This document shows positions 10,940 through 22,866 of a stretch of DNA of 64,000 nt, one piece after another. Within the stretch, counting starts at the first letter, position 1. Each line of letters begins with the position of its first letter. A program made the translations under genes and the position numbers. The stretch comes from Luzula sylvatica (Eukaryota; Streptophyta; Magnoliopsida; Poales; Juncaceae). The notes below the pieces were generated by a model that saw only the letters and a list, made by a program, of their open reading frames with translations, searched no databases and had not been told where the DNA came from. The stretch covers positions 16,026,862-16,090,861 of the forward strand of contig OX326959.1 in assembly GCA_946800325.1 (NCBI GenBank), read 5' to 3'.

Positions 10940-11830
10940 ATGTCTTCTAGTAACACCAATGCCATGTCAATTAGATCGACATTAGAAAAGGATAAGCTAG
11001 TGGGTCGGAACTACTTGGATTGTCACCGAAACCTGAGAATAGTTCTCAGACAAGAGGGTAAAAGCCACGTATTGTCACCGAAATATTCTATTTCACGGAA
11101 TGCTCAAGAATTATGAGTCGGAGATGTTGAAGACATCCGGGGAGAACAATTCAAAAGTTGTCGGGAATGTTCTCACGATTCAGAAAAAGGATCATAAGAG
11201 ATCGATGTACAAGGGTAGTTCGGCTATGAAACATTCGAAGCAGAATAAAAAGGGAAAGGAGAAATCCAAGGATGCGACGTGCTACCATTGTCACAAGACT
11301 GGACATTGGAAGCGCAATTGCAAGGCTTACCTTGATGAGGTGAAGAAGGGAAATACGGCTTCGGAAGCCGGTCCATCAGGTACTAACGTTATCGAAGTTA
11401 ATCTTTCAACTATGAATAATTGGGTATTAGGTACAGGATGTGGAACTCATATTTGTCGCAATATGCAGTGTCTAAGTAATACCAGAAGATTGGCGCGAGG
11501 CGAGGTGGATTTACGCGTCGGGAATGGAGCAAAGGTTGCTGCTTTAGCCGTCGGCGTTTATAATCTTACTTTGCCAAGTGGACTTATATTAGTACTGAAT
11601 AATTATTATTTTGTACCATCGTAATGTAAGAACATAATAAGTGTGTCGAAATTAGCCAAGGATGGCTATTAATTTGTTATTAAGAATAATGAATTTACAA
11701 TATGTAAGGATTCTATTATCTGTGGAAATGTTCTATTGGAAAATGGTATTTATGTGTTGGATTTTGATCACGAAAATAATGAGTCTATTTGTAATGTTAA
11801 TACCAAACACTTATTTTTACTCTTCCATGT
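10940..11830 (+). pseudogene. Copia gag-protease remnant
   Basis: The ATG at 10940 opens MSSSNTNAMSIRS followed by LVGRNYLDCHRNLRIVL, the usual copia gag start. An internal deletion then joins it to the far end of gag in another frame (from about 11094). The second part has a complete zinc knuckle C-x2-C-x4-H-x4-C (CYHCHKTGHWKRNC) and a protease region reading WVLGTGCGTHICRN. The protease aspartate of the usual D-T-G is glycine here, because the copia at 28-37 kb reads WVLDTGCGTH. Two in-frame TAA codons (11622 and after DGY at about 11671) interrupt the pre-integrase segment. The copy is dead. Confidence 0.85.
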
Positions 11831-11860
11831 GTTATCACACATCTACTACACATAAACAAT

Positions 11861-13828
11861 AAATTGAGTGAATACTTTTTGCTCTGATCACTCACAAGTT
11901 ATAAAATATGAGGAGTAATTATGATAAATAATTGGTCTTAATCGAGTCATGACGTGGCATGCATATTCTATGTCTAAGCAATTAATCTAAATCATAGAAT
12001 TGTTTTTTTGTTCTATAAATAGAAATTCTGGTTCATAATAACATTATTTCAATTTTACTAATATAATTGCATGTCATAAAAATAAACTAATATGTTTCTA
12101 TTAACATAATGACTCTTTTGGGAGCAATATAAATAATTTATTTTCTAGAGCAATAAAAAAACTCTTCTAGAATCACCAATCATAAACATACGCTCTTATA
12201 ATTTAATATACACATATATTTATTGATGAAATAAATAATTCGACACAAAATAAATGTTGTTTTGATAGATAAGAAAATCATCCCTTTTTCTTCTTGTTTT
12301 CTCTTCAAGAGGCTTCATAAAACAATATAGAATTTATCGTGTACTGCTAGTATAAATATTTTCAAGCCACATCTTGAAGAATATATTTTCGGACTCTTTG
12401 TAAACATATTTTCACGAATCTTTTTATTTATTATGTGATTTTGTTATGAAGATCAATATTGCTGTCAGACATAATTTGGGATTCAGCCTTCGGGACAACA
12501 TTCACTTCTGGGAATGGAATAGAATCATTCATCAATCTAATTTGTTTTTCAAAAAAGAAGACATGATAATATTAATCCAAATACTTCTTAAATTATCTTA
12601 TTTACGTTTGCTTTTGCATGAGCGCATTTCTAGAATATCTTCAATTATTTATGTGTATGACAATATCTATTCATATTGAGTCTTTAATATTGGATAAGTA
12701 TATTACATATTTAATGCTCTGCTGCAACTTCAGGTGCTTTCAACAACATTATCAACTTTATTAGATTCTCTTTAACTTTGACATCACAATTTTGTATTGA
12801 AACTCCAGGATCAATAAGATGAACTTTGTGTACATTTGTAAACTGGATTGCAACAACATGTGCAAATATAAACGATAATAAATGTGCGAAGAGTATATAA
12901 AATAAACGTATTAATAATTGTGAAAATAATTGTAAATAAAATAAACATGGAATGATAAATATAAATATGCTTGCAACTTCTGGTCCATATTTTCAATGCG
13001 CAACTACTGGTTCAGTAATATACACTTCTGGTGTATATAACAAATTTCATAAAATTTCATTTTATGATCTTAAAATACATATTCTAGACTACATGTCCAA
13101 AACATATCAAAGAAACTCTTATCATCATAACATGTATCTTTTGAAGTATTATGTATCCAACGTTAAAATTATTATGCTTACGATATTATTATCATGTTTC
13201 TGGCATTAATAATATTTCATAATTTAAATACTAATACTCTTTCAATGAGAATAATACTACGAGTATAGATCTTTTAAACACACTACATCTTTGTATGTGT
13301 ACCCAATTTAATAAGCTTGAATAAATCTATCAACTTAAGTGCATCGAATAATATATATCCAATTTAATAAGCTTGAATAAATTTACAACTTCAAATACAT
13401 ATAAAGAAAGCAAAATTACAATTCTTAGTACGTTAATAGACCTGCAATTTCTGGTGCATAGTTTAAATGAGCAACTTTGGGTGCTTTAATAAACAAAATT
13501 GCAACTTCGGGTGCATAAATAATTAGAATTAAATGTGCGAAAATAAATGTACGAGAAAAATAAACGTACGAAAATAAAATTAAATGTATTTGCAACTTTC
13601 GGTGCGTAATTTGAACTCGTAACTTCTGACGCGTTAATAAAATGAACATGCAATTTTTGATTGCAAATAAATAAGAATAATTGCACAAATAACATGATGT
13701 ATGATGTGTATGAATATACAATCTCTGGTGTTATCAATAATTAAATGATATATTTCGTGCAACTTCTGGTAGCATCATATTTGAGTAAAAGGAATATTTT
13801 CATACATAAAAGAAATAAATAAAAGGAA
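11861..13828. repeat. AT-rich DNA with a dispersed GCAACTTCTGGTGC motif
   Basis: I see no gene. Between about 12720 and 13775 a degenerate phrase, GCAACTTCTGGTGC followed by TAATWA, recurs about eleven times (for example near 12725, 12972, 12998, 13440, 13468, 13499, 13590, 13617 and 13757). It is spaced irregularly. It may be the eroded LTR or leader of an older retroelement. Confidence 0.45.
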
Positions 13829-13837
13829 TATTTTCAT

Positions 13838-13902
13838 GGAAAAAGTTGCATATCCCCGAACTTTCCCCTAGTGCCCTTGATGCGCTGGCATGGAGTGTTA
13901 AA
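13838..13902 (+). repeat. 5' TIR of the 10-kb MULE
   Basis: It begins GGAAAAAGTTGCATATCCCC and contains CCTTGATGCGCTGG. It aligns with the reverse complement of about 23775-23842 with small gaps. Confidence 0.85.
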
Positions 13903-14223
13903 TCGGAACACGAGATGTTAAACCGTGGGTCATGCCATGAGCTATTGGGCCGTATTTGAAGACTTGGGAACGTGTTAAATCTTACGAGATATTCGTACAA
14001 CAAGACACATCAGTGTCTGTACACAGCTTTTTGTCACTTCACTCACATTTTTGTCACCTCCATACTTCCCCGACCCCACGAGATCATCATTACCAAGTGT
14101 TAAACCTTCTTCCACGATCTTCTTACCCTTCTTTCTTTCCTTTCTTTCTTCTTCTTTCTCCCCCTTCTTCTTTCTTAACCTTCATCCTCTTTCTCCCTCC
14201 TCTCTCAAATCTCTGCTGTTAAT

Positions 14224-17001
14224 ATGAGTGACGAAGAAGAAGTAGAAGAAGAAGAGTTTCCAGTGGAAGAGCACGTTCCTAAAGTTGGCATGGACTTCCC
14301 CTCTAGAGAAGATGCTTTCCACTTTTACCGTTCTTATTCCAGTCAGGTAGGGTTTGGCGTAATACGAAGATCGAATCACAATTTCTACGGGCAACCTTCA
14401 GATGCCACATTTGCGTGTAGCAAAGAGAAGAAACCTAATCTCCGGTGCAAAGTGGAGGGTTTCAAAAAAAGAAGGAATAACTATCAAGGTACATGTTGCC
14501 CGGCAAAAATGGTAGTGAAGGATTACTGTCTCGATGGCACATGGACCACGAATTAAGGCCTGACGCAGTCAGATACATGAGGTGTCACCGTACCATACCA
14601 AATTTCGTCAAGAAGCAGATCGAGATAAACGATGACTCTGGAATACCTCAAAACCGTTCATTCCACTCTATGTTCAACCAAGCTGGAGGTTACGATAATT
14701 GCAATTTCACTGAAAGAGACATGAGAAATCACATTCAGACTAGGAGGGCTCTAAAGCTGGCAGAGGGAGATGGGAATGCATTGGTAAAGTACTTCAAGGA
14801 TCGTCAGAACAAATGCTCTAATTTCTTCTATCTTTGTGAAATCGACAACGAAGGTAGGCTTCGTAACGTCTTCTGGGCTGACGGTCGAAGCAGAGCCGCA
14901 TACAAGTACTTCGGAGACGTAATAACCTTCGACACGACATACCTAACGAACAAGTAAACCTAAATCTCCCCTCTATTAAATTTGGGTTATGTAGGGAATT
15001 TTTGGCACATTGATCAGGGTTACACAATGTAAAATGAGTGCACATCATTAGGGTTATTTACTGATAAACGAGCGAGAGGGGTTATTTTAGGGTTTGATAT
15101 GGTTTAGGATTTGCACAGTGTTAAACGATTCATATGGTTTTAGGGTTGCACACTGTTAAACAATTGACGGCTGTTAGGGTTGCACACTGTTAAAACATGA
15201 TTTATGGGTGTTAGGGTTGCACATTGCTAAATGTAAATCAATTTTTTTGACCAGTATCTCGTGTTAAACAATGCAGGTACGACATGCCATTTGCACCTTT
15301 CATGGGTGTCAATCACCATGGACAATCCATTCTGATGGCCTGTGCTTTGTTATCGGACGAGAGTATGGCAACGTACGAGTGGTTATTTAACACTTTCCTG
15401 GACTGCATGTGCGGTGTCCATCCTTCAGCTATTATTACTGACCAATGCGCCGCAATTTGCAAAGCCGTATCGATTGTATTCCCTACTGCTCGACATCGAT
15501 TGTGCCTGTGGCACATAATGAAGAAACTACCTGCCAAAGCGGGGAATGGCGAACACCGGGATCAATTTATGTCCAAGGTAATACACCAAACAATATTAAA
15601 ATTCATCGTGTAAAAAGGGATTAACTATTATTTCGACAGGTTTGTGAATTGGTGTATGACACATCAGAGGCTGCTTTGTTTGAGGAAGGTTGGAAAAAGC
15701 TAATCGATGAGGAGGAATTACCATACCGTGTCACTTGGTTGGAGCGTATGTACATGATACGTACACAATGGGTTCCGCTGTACGTTCGAAAATACTTCTG
15801 GGCGGGCATGTCGACAACACAGCGTAGTGAGTCCATGAATTCATTCTTCGACGGATATGTCAATTCGTCAACATCGTTAAGGGACTTTGCCGACAAATAC
15901 GATCTCGCACTACAAGCAAAGTGGGAGAAAGAAAGGCTCGAGGATTTCCGCTGCAACGACTGCGCTACGGCACTAGTTTCCATGTTGCCATTCGAGGAAC
16001 AGTTTGCTCATGCATACACTCATCGTATGTTTTACATCTTCCAAGAAGAGGTAAAGGCACTCATGAGTTGCCATGCGCAACAGAATGGTGTCGAAGACGA
16101 TGTTAATTTTTACCAGGTTTTCGACGCTGCCTCGAAAAAACCTTGCCAAGTACAATTCAGTACCAGTAAGGATATGTATTACTGCGAATGCCTACTTTTC
16201 CAGTTCAAGGGGATCGTGTGTCGACACGGTCTAACTATATACCGCCAGCTCGGTGTCATTTCAATCCCCTGTTGTTACTTCATGGACAGATGGCAGAAGG
16301 ACTTCATCAGGACACACGCGAGGTTAACAATTAACAAACCAGCCATAACAAGGAATTTGTCGCAGTACGACTCGGTTTACACACGGGCTCACTCTTACAT
16401 GGTCGACATTATAAAGTGCACATATCGTGACGAAGAAGCCGTATGCAAATTGATGTCTTCCTTACAGGAATTGGCAATGGACATGACCCGATCATCAAAC
16501 ATATGTGCTGAAACAAAAGGAGTCGATGAAATAGACGAAGAAAATCATGTCCACATATCAGATCCTAAGAAGGTAAAACGGCTCGGTCGACCAAGGTCCA
16601 CCAGGTTCAAAACCCGGATCGAGATAGCTGCACTAAAAAAGAAGAACAAATCTACGAATGTCACTAATACCATGGTAAACATGATTTAGATTTATCCAAT
16701 ATGATTGAACATATATAGTTCTTTATTTAATTTGGCGTAATCTGTATAGGATGAACGCCTAGACAACAGCGTTACCAAAAAGAAGCGACCATCCGGGAGG
16801 GGTGGAAAAAAGAGAGATGTCGACGTTACAGCCACGCCCCATATCGACGAAAACACGGTACGTTCTGTATTACCCATTATATAACAATTCCAGCGCCTAA
16901 CAGATTTATACGTGCAGTTCGATGCATTCGCAGACGACGTAACGATGATGCAGTACTCTCAGTTCAGCAGTACGAACCCCTTACCAGGAACTTTTGTATA
17001 A
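14224..17001 (+). pseudogene. FAR1-type MULE transposase gene, five exons, one frameshift
   Basis: This gene encodes the transposase that would cut and join the element, related to Jittery and to the host FAR1/FRS regulators. Exons are 14224-14953, 15277-15577, 15640-16674, 16750-16857 and 16918-17001. All junctions are GT-AG and keep frame, giving about 750 residues. Exon 1 has an acidic start, then a FAR1 zinc domain (FYRSYSSQVGFGVIRRSN, later CCPAKM). The DDE core shows ITFDTTYL (D1), AIITDQ (D2), LCLWHI (C-x2-H) and RSESMNSFFDGYVN (candidate E). A SWIM finger reads YYCECLLFQFKGIVCRHGL. Exon 4 carries a basic run (TKKKRPSGRGGKKR), a likely nuclear signal. Exon 1 changes frame near 14530-14550: the first frame ends TWTTN-stop at 14556 and the second carries on as HELRPDAVRYMRCH. 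A single-base loss, or its equivalent, explains it. The rest is open, so decay is recent or the lesion is an assembly error. Confidence 0.85.
14954..15276 (+). repeat. Transposase intron 1 with GGGTTGCACACTGTTAAAC repeats
   Basis: The 323-bp intron holds four imperfect copies of TTAGGGTTGCACACTGTTAAA between about 15105 and 15235. The unit contains the GTTAAAC word seen elsewhere in this MULE. The splice restores AAC-AAG-TAC (NKY). Confidence 0.7.
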
Positions 17002-17124
17002 TCAGAACCATTTTACAAGGAACTTTTGTAGTGAATTTGTGTACTGAACTTTTGCATTGAAAAGACTTTTGGTACCAACTTTTTTAATCAAAGGTGGTAT
17101 GATTTTAAATCGTGCAAGTTATAT

Positions 17125-17760
17125 TGGATGACGTTAATGGTTAAATTTGATTAAATATTATGTTATGTTAACAAAAAAAATGTTATTAATTTTTTTTAAA
17201 GCCCCATTGTTCCAAAAGCCCAGTCCAACACAAAGGCCCACTGAACCATTTTACAGCCCGGACAACGAGGGGGGGTGTGTTAAACCAAAGGGCATGCGTG
17301 TCATCTAAATCAAATCCCGTATGTCTTTAATTAGTGAATGTTATATTGGATCACGTTAATTATTACTTTTCATTAACTATTATTTCTAGTAAAAAAAAAG
17401 TGTTATAAATGTTTTGTAAAGCCCACTTGTTGCAAAAGCCCAGACAAACCGAAGGGCCCACTGAACAAGTTTACCGCCCGGCCCATGGAAACATGATGGG
17501 TGTCAAACCATGAGTGGTGTCAAACCATTAGATCATGTTCTATTGGATCACGTTAATTAATACTTTTGATTAACTATTTGTTCCAGCAAACAAAAAATGT
17601 TATAAATTTTTTGGAAAGCCCAACTGTTGGAAAAGCCCAGTCAAACCAAAAGGCCCACTGAACCATTTTACTGCCCGGCCCAGGGAATCACGAGGGGCGT
17701 CAAACCATGCGTGGAGTCAAACCATGCGTGGTGTCAAACCATACGGGGCAGATTACCAAG
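17125..17760 (+). repeat. Three diverged tandem repeats between the two MULE genes
   Basis: Three units of roughly 190-215 bp begin near 17125, 17340 and 17532. Each has TTATATTGGATSACGTTAAT, a lysine-codon-like A run, AAAGCCCA, AAAGGCCCACTGAAC and then GTGTYAAACC. The last unit ends in three closely spaced TCAAACCAT words. The block lies where a promoter for the downstream gene would be, so it may be regulatory; that is inference. Confidence 0.75.
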
Positions 17761-18067
17761 AGGGGTTGGCTCAGTTGTCAGCCTCAATTGTCACGTCTCC
17801 CCACTACAGAGTTCATTTTGTTTGAACTTTAATGGCGCCTTTAACCCTTCTAACTACCAGCCACTGATAAACCTTACGCCTCTTACGCCTTTACGCCTTT
17901 ACGCCTTCAAACAGCCGTTCCTTCGACCAACGGGAGACGCACTGCTCCACTGTCGCACCGCCATTACTCTCCTTTCGTCGCTCCTTATAAAAACCCTAAG
18001 GTCTTCGTTCTTTGGCCCCATTATCTTCACCAGTAAAATTTAGCGATCAAACTCTTCTTCTTCAACA

Positions 18068-21000
18068 ATGGCGCCCAAAAGAAGAACTTCCAAAAGAAAT
18101 CAGAAGGAGGTCACCTTCACAGTGAAAACCAGATGCAACCCTAAGAGATTCTCCAATTTCTTCACGGAGTACTTGATGCCACATCTGAAACCCCAACACC
18201 GTACCCTACTCGAAAACTGGCCTTTCAGAAACTTTCTCCACTTACCTCAGATTGGTATGCAGAGGGAGTACCTGGCTGGAGTCATGTGTTATTGGAATCC
18301 GCTTCTGTCATGCTTCGTAGTCAATGGCAGATCCATGCGTTTCTCGGCTCATGATGTGTGCATCATATTGGGGTTGAGGGGGGTAGGCAAACCAGTGGAC
18401 ATCTCTTTGAGGCGTGGTGTCGATTGCGATCTCACGAACAAGTTCTTCGAACAGAGTGCCCACCTTGAAGCGGTCGACTACGAGGGAGTCCTGGAGGATC
18501 AACTCAAGGACCACAAGATACCCAAAGAGAAGAAAGCCACTCCTGAAGAATGGTTATCGATTCTAACTATGTATTTATTTACAACTGTCTTGTTTTCAAT
18601 GAGCAATCAGGCAACACCGCAACAATTCTGGGACTATGCAATGGATTTGGACTCTCTGTGGGAATACGCTTGGGGCCAGGCGCTGTTCGATTTTATGCAG
18701 AAGTCAATTCCAGAAGTCGGCGCGAAAGCAAGTAGCTACGCCTCGAAGACCCTGACTGCTAATTGAACCCCAACACTTGTTGGTTGCTCGTTTGCTCTTT
18801 TGGTAAAAAATCTGTCTGAATAATTGTTAATTCATAATACGGTTCTAAATCATTATGTTATGTCATTAGGTATGGTTTTACGAACACACGAAGCCCGATC
18901 GTTTGAGGCTTGGTTCGAATAGAGTACCACGCTATTTGAACTGGCAATTGTCCACAGACGGGACCAAGGAAGGATTTATGGATGCGATTAGTACCATAGA
19001 CCCACAACGGATTGATGTCATCATCACACCCGAGAAGTTAGAGGCTTGGGTGTTCGAATCAGACGACACGCTTGCAAAACAGTACTTCTTCCAAGTTCCT
19101 CCAGGTGAAACGCTAGCAAACGCACTCGTTCACACGATGAGCCAAATGCTATGTGACGGCCAAGAAAACATGATACAATTCCAGCAAATGATCGGAAACA
19201 CCCCCCCACGCCCCACTGGTAACGTTTCACATTCAATGATTAATTGGCTGATCGAATAATATAAAAAACGTATAATATAATGCCATTGCAATTTCAGGTC
19301 TACAACATGAATCTGCAATAGGGAGGAAACAGACTGTTCAACCCGATCAATCTGCTGGGCCATCACAAGTGAGGCGGTCACCTCGCATCCTGAACCAATT
19401 AAACCAAGGTATATCTTATTCTTGCAGTGTTAATCCAATCATGTAGACTATATTAATATTTGTTCATTGTTGCAGTAGATGATAGAAGGAGATCATGCTC
19501 AAGGAGGCTCCCGGCAGAAGATGATGAAGATTCAGAAGAAGCAGAAGAAACAGAAGACGAGGAAGTGAGAGTTGTGGGAAGTGGGAAATCGAAAAGCCGT
19601 GCGAAGAACAAGAAGGCTCGGACAAATCAAATTCCAACAGGTATCTCTTGTCGTTGCATAGTTAATTCAATATATGTCAATTTACTTTGGTGATTTCCAG
19701 AGTCCAATGCGTCCGTTCAAAACATGTGGGCACAAAATCTTTGCGTAACCACACTCCCTACCAATCTGCAAGAGGAGACAATGCCAGAACATTGTGCCCA
19801 ACCCCAGGACGACGGTACGTACTTTATTGTCTGGATTATGAATGTGCATGCAAGTTTTAATAATACTATTTTCAATAGTTGCCAAAGAAGATGAGAGGTC
19901 TTCTAGCTACATTCCGGATGACCAGCTACCTGATGTCGACAATGTCGTTGCGGAGCACGTTGCCAAGAGGAACAAGGAGTCGGGCCAGCAACGTTCGACC
20001 AGCTATCAATTTCCCGACGTCCACCCAAATGTCTGCAGCACTTTCTATGTCCAAAGGAAAGCTAACTCAGACCCCGCTATTTCTGGTACAATATCTCCAT
20101 TTCAAAATACCAAATAACTTCAAGTACTTTCATTAATTCTCATAATTTCATTATCCATATCAACAGTTACACACCCACCCACCGTCGAAGCTACGCCATC
20201 AAAACATTCATGTGCTGGATCTAGTGGAACAATGAAGAACATGAACGAATTATCTCAAGGCAACATGCAGCTTACCCCCCACAGCAACTATGTCAACGTC
20301 ACTTCACTGTCCATGAAGAAACCCAGTAGTGACGAGACATCGGCTTTCAAAGGTAAAATAGTTATCCTCCTCGATCGAACAATGAAAAGTACTGACATTG
20401 ATTTGAATTTACTGCTAATAGCACCCACACGTTCGCAACAAAGCAACCACTCTGGACCAGGTTTTCAGACTGCCGACCTAGCACTAAGGATGGAACAAAG
20501 AGCACTTCAATTCGGCACGAAAGTGACTGAAGATTGCGATTTTTCTTTCGACTTAGGTAATGATTGTATGGCTAAACCCCCACAGCATACAACTTCACAT
20601 CGTTACAAATTTAATTATGTTATTTTTGCAAGAATGGATCCTAGAGTAGGTCTCATTAGTCAGGAAAAAGGCAAAACAGTGGAAGAAAAGGAGGAGTTTG
20701 ATCGAACTGATATGCTAGTGATCAACAGCCCATTTGATGCCATGGAACTACTCGTGCCTGATGTGGACTACGACAAGTTAAGTACTGACGATTTCCTAGA
20801 TCAAAACTTGGAGAATCAATTCCCAACGTTCAAACTTGTCCCTGACTACATGAAACGCGTCATCCACGGTTACTTGTCGGGAAAAATCAAATTTGAATCC
20901 CTCCCAATCGAAGCTTTAAGAATGAGCGCAATGGAAGTGAAAATCCTGCTAGAAAGGAAGGCTCTTACTGCAAAGGTATCTGTCTATCTCCTGATCTAAC

Positions 21001-21670
21001 GTACAATTGGAAAGGATGTCTCCAATTAACCCCTTCTTTAACGCTACAGTTGTTGAACGCAATGGTTGAAATGGTTCGTCGTTGTTGCATGGACGTCTAT
21101 AACAGATGGTCCTTCATAAATCCCAGTGTCTCAGTAAGTGGTTTTTTCAAATACAAAAGTTACTTGAATTCATACTAATAATACCATGTTTTTTACTGGC
21201 AGGTCATGGTTCCAAACATGCTGCCAGAAGAAATGGATGAAGATACTAAGAGAGCTTTGTCGATTGCCGAGTTGGCGAGCAACAGGTGGTTATTCGCTCC
21301 GTTCAACGTAGCAAAGAATTGGATATTGGTGGTTTTTGATTTTGACGAGCACAAAGTTTTTGTGTACAACTCGGCCCCCAAGACTGACCAGTATTCTACC
21401 CGGGTCAATTCGTTCATCGACGAGTGGAAAGTTTTCTTATCTGAGAGGTTGGATCGAGCTGAGATTACACAATGGGAAGAACGTTTGGTGCGTTGCCCTA
21501 AAACTGAGAGAGTAGAGGATAGTGCGATTTTCCTAGCTAAGTACGTGGAGTGTATTGCCGGATCAAGACAGATGGGATTCAGTCAGAAAGAGGTGGATCA
21601 TGCGAGAGGCTACGCAGCATACAACCTAATATGCCTCCCCAAGTATTATGCAAAGCTGAAGGAAGTATAA
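18068..21670 (+). pseudogene. MULE accessory gene: DUF1985/plant-mobile-like N-terminus, inactive Ulp1-like C-terminus
   Basis: This multi-exon gene is of a type carried by plant MULEs. Exon 1 (18068-18802) encodes a basic start, then RCNPKRFSNFF, WPFRNFLHLP and FSAHDVCIILGLRGVGKPV, as in DUF1985/plant mobile domains. A TGA at 18764-18766 interrupts it, but the frame continues (TPTLVGCSFALL) to a GT at 18803. Exon 2 resumes at 18870 with VWFYEHTKP in phase. Middle exons (from 19300, 19476, 19701, 19879 and 20166) are acidic or basic low complexity and mostly phase 1. The last exons (about 20590-20975, 21051-21133 and 21204-21670) end in an Ulp1-like fold: WLFAPFNVAKNWILVVFDF, VFVYNS, DSAIFLAKYVE, GFSQKEVDHAR. 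In active Ulp1/SENP proteases the matching spots are HW, DS and Q-x5-C-G; here they are N, N, T and S. It is thus probably not a protease even without the stop. Confidence 0.75.
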
Positions 21671-22079
21671 ATTACGCAATTCACTGTTGGAGTATTTTGT
21701 AATGGAACAAATGGTTTGGGTGTTAGTCTGGAACAATTAGCATGGTTTTGTTGTTAGTATTGAACACTGGTTTTTGGTTGGTTTCAGTATTGAACAATTA
21801 GTATGTTTTTATGGGTTTGTCTTGAACATTTACTAGGGTTTTATGGTTTGTTTTTGAACAATTATTTATCTTAGGTCGTTTTGTTTGGTTGTAGTATTGA
21901 ACAATTATTATGGTGTTATGGTTTGTTCTTGAGGTCTGATGGTTGGTTTGTTAACAATTAATATATTTGTATGTTATTTATCTTAGTCTTTTTATTTATT
22001 GCTAAGTACGAAACCGAAAACGGGTTGAATATTAATTTATGCCAAGTAGCTCAGAAATTTATTAACAAATATTACAAAA
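21671..22079 (+). other. 3' region of the accessory gene
   Basis: T-rich DNA with a loose repeat, GTATTGAACAATTA...ATGGTTTGTT (about 21740, 21790 and 21890). It is probably transcribed as 3' UTR. I see no ORF. Confidence 0.4.
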
Positions 22080-22866
22080 ATAAGAGCGTTAAATGTAAAG
22101 CATTTCCTTTGTTGTTAGGTGTCAACCCATAAGAAATAAGACAGAAATAAGACAGAAATAAAAAGACCACTCTTTTGACATACAGAAGTAAGACAGAAAT
22201 AAGAGCGTTAAATGTAAATCATTTCCTTTGTTGTTAGGTGTAAAACCATAAGACAACTCTTTGCACGTAAAGAAATAAGACAGAAATAAGAGCGTTAAAT
22301 GTAAATCATTTCCTTTGTTGTTAGGTGTCAACCCTAAGACAACTCTTTGCACGTAAAGAAATAAGACAGAAATAAGAGCGTTAAATGTAAAGCATTTCAT
22401 TTGTTGTTAGGTGTCAACCCTAAGACAACTCTTTGCACGTAAAGAAATAAGACAGAAATAAGAGCGTTAAATGTAAAGCATTTCCTTTGTTGTTAGGTGT
22501 AAAACCATAAGACCACTCTTTTGACATACAGAAGTAAGACAGATATAGGAGCGTTAAATGTAAAGCATTCCCTTTGAGGTCACGTGTCAAACCTAAGACC
22601 ACTCTTTGCACGTAAAGAAATAAGACATAAATAAGAGCGTTAAATGTAAAGCATTTCCTTTGTTGTTACGTGTCAAACCTAAGACCACTCTTTGCACGTA
22701 AAGAAATAAGACAGAAATAAGAGCGTTAAATGTAAAGCATTTCCTTTGTTGTTAGGTGTCAAACCTAAGACCACTCTTTGCACGTAAAGAAATAAGACAG
22801 AAATAAGAGCGTTAAATGTAAAGCATTTCCTTTGTTGTTAGGTGTCAAACCTAAGACCACTCTTTT
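22080..22866 (+). repeat. Minisatellite of nine units, about 87 bp each
   Basis: Units share AGAAATAAGACAGAAATAAG, AGCGTTAAATGTAAAGCATT, TTGTTGTTAGGTGTCAAACC and AAGACCACTCTTTGCACG. GCGTTAAATGTAAA occurs at about 22085, 22204, 22292, 22378, 22465, 22553, 22637, 22723 and 22807. The array is close to the 3' end of the MULE. Every unit contributes a GTGTCAAACC-type word and a GTTAAAT word. Confidence 0.9.

Larger units (their letters stand above)
8478..11860 (+). mobile_element. Truncated Ty1/copia retrotransposon (5' LTR, leader, partial gag)
   Basis: The order is a 5' LTR (8478-9460), primer-binding site (9462-9473), a long leader with a palindrome array, then a broken gag-protease frame (10940 to about 11830). 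Integrase, reverse transcriptase, RNase H and the 3' LTR are absent, so this is a 3'-truncated copy. The gag region is related to that of the copia at 28216-36846: both have HWKRNC, WVL(D/G)TGCGTHICRN and VGNGA(K/R)VAALAVG. Confidence 0.85.

Noticed and set aside
18068..21670. Accessory gene as an active SUMO protease
   Set aside because: The His, Asp, Gln and Cys positions are all substituted, and exon 1 has an in-frame stop.
22122..22611. Minus-strand ORFs of repeated LSYFCMSKEWS-like units
   Set aside because: Products of the 87-bp minisatellite without start context or family features.
22080..22866. CRISPR-like array
   Set aside because: The repeats are contiguous long units without unique spacers, in plant nuclear DNA.
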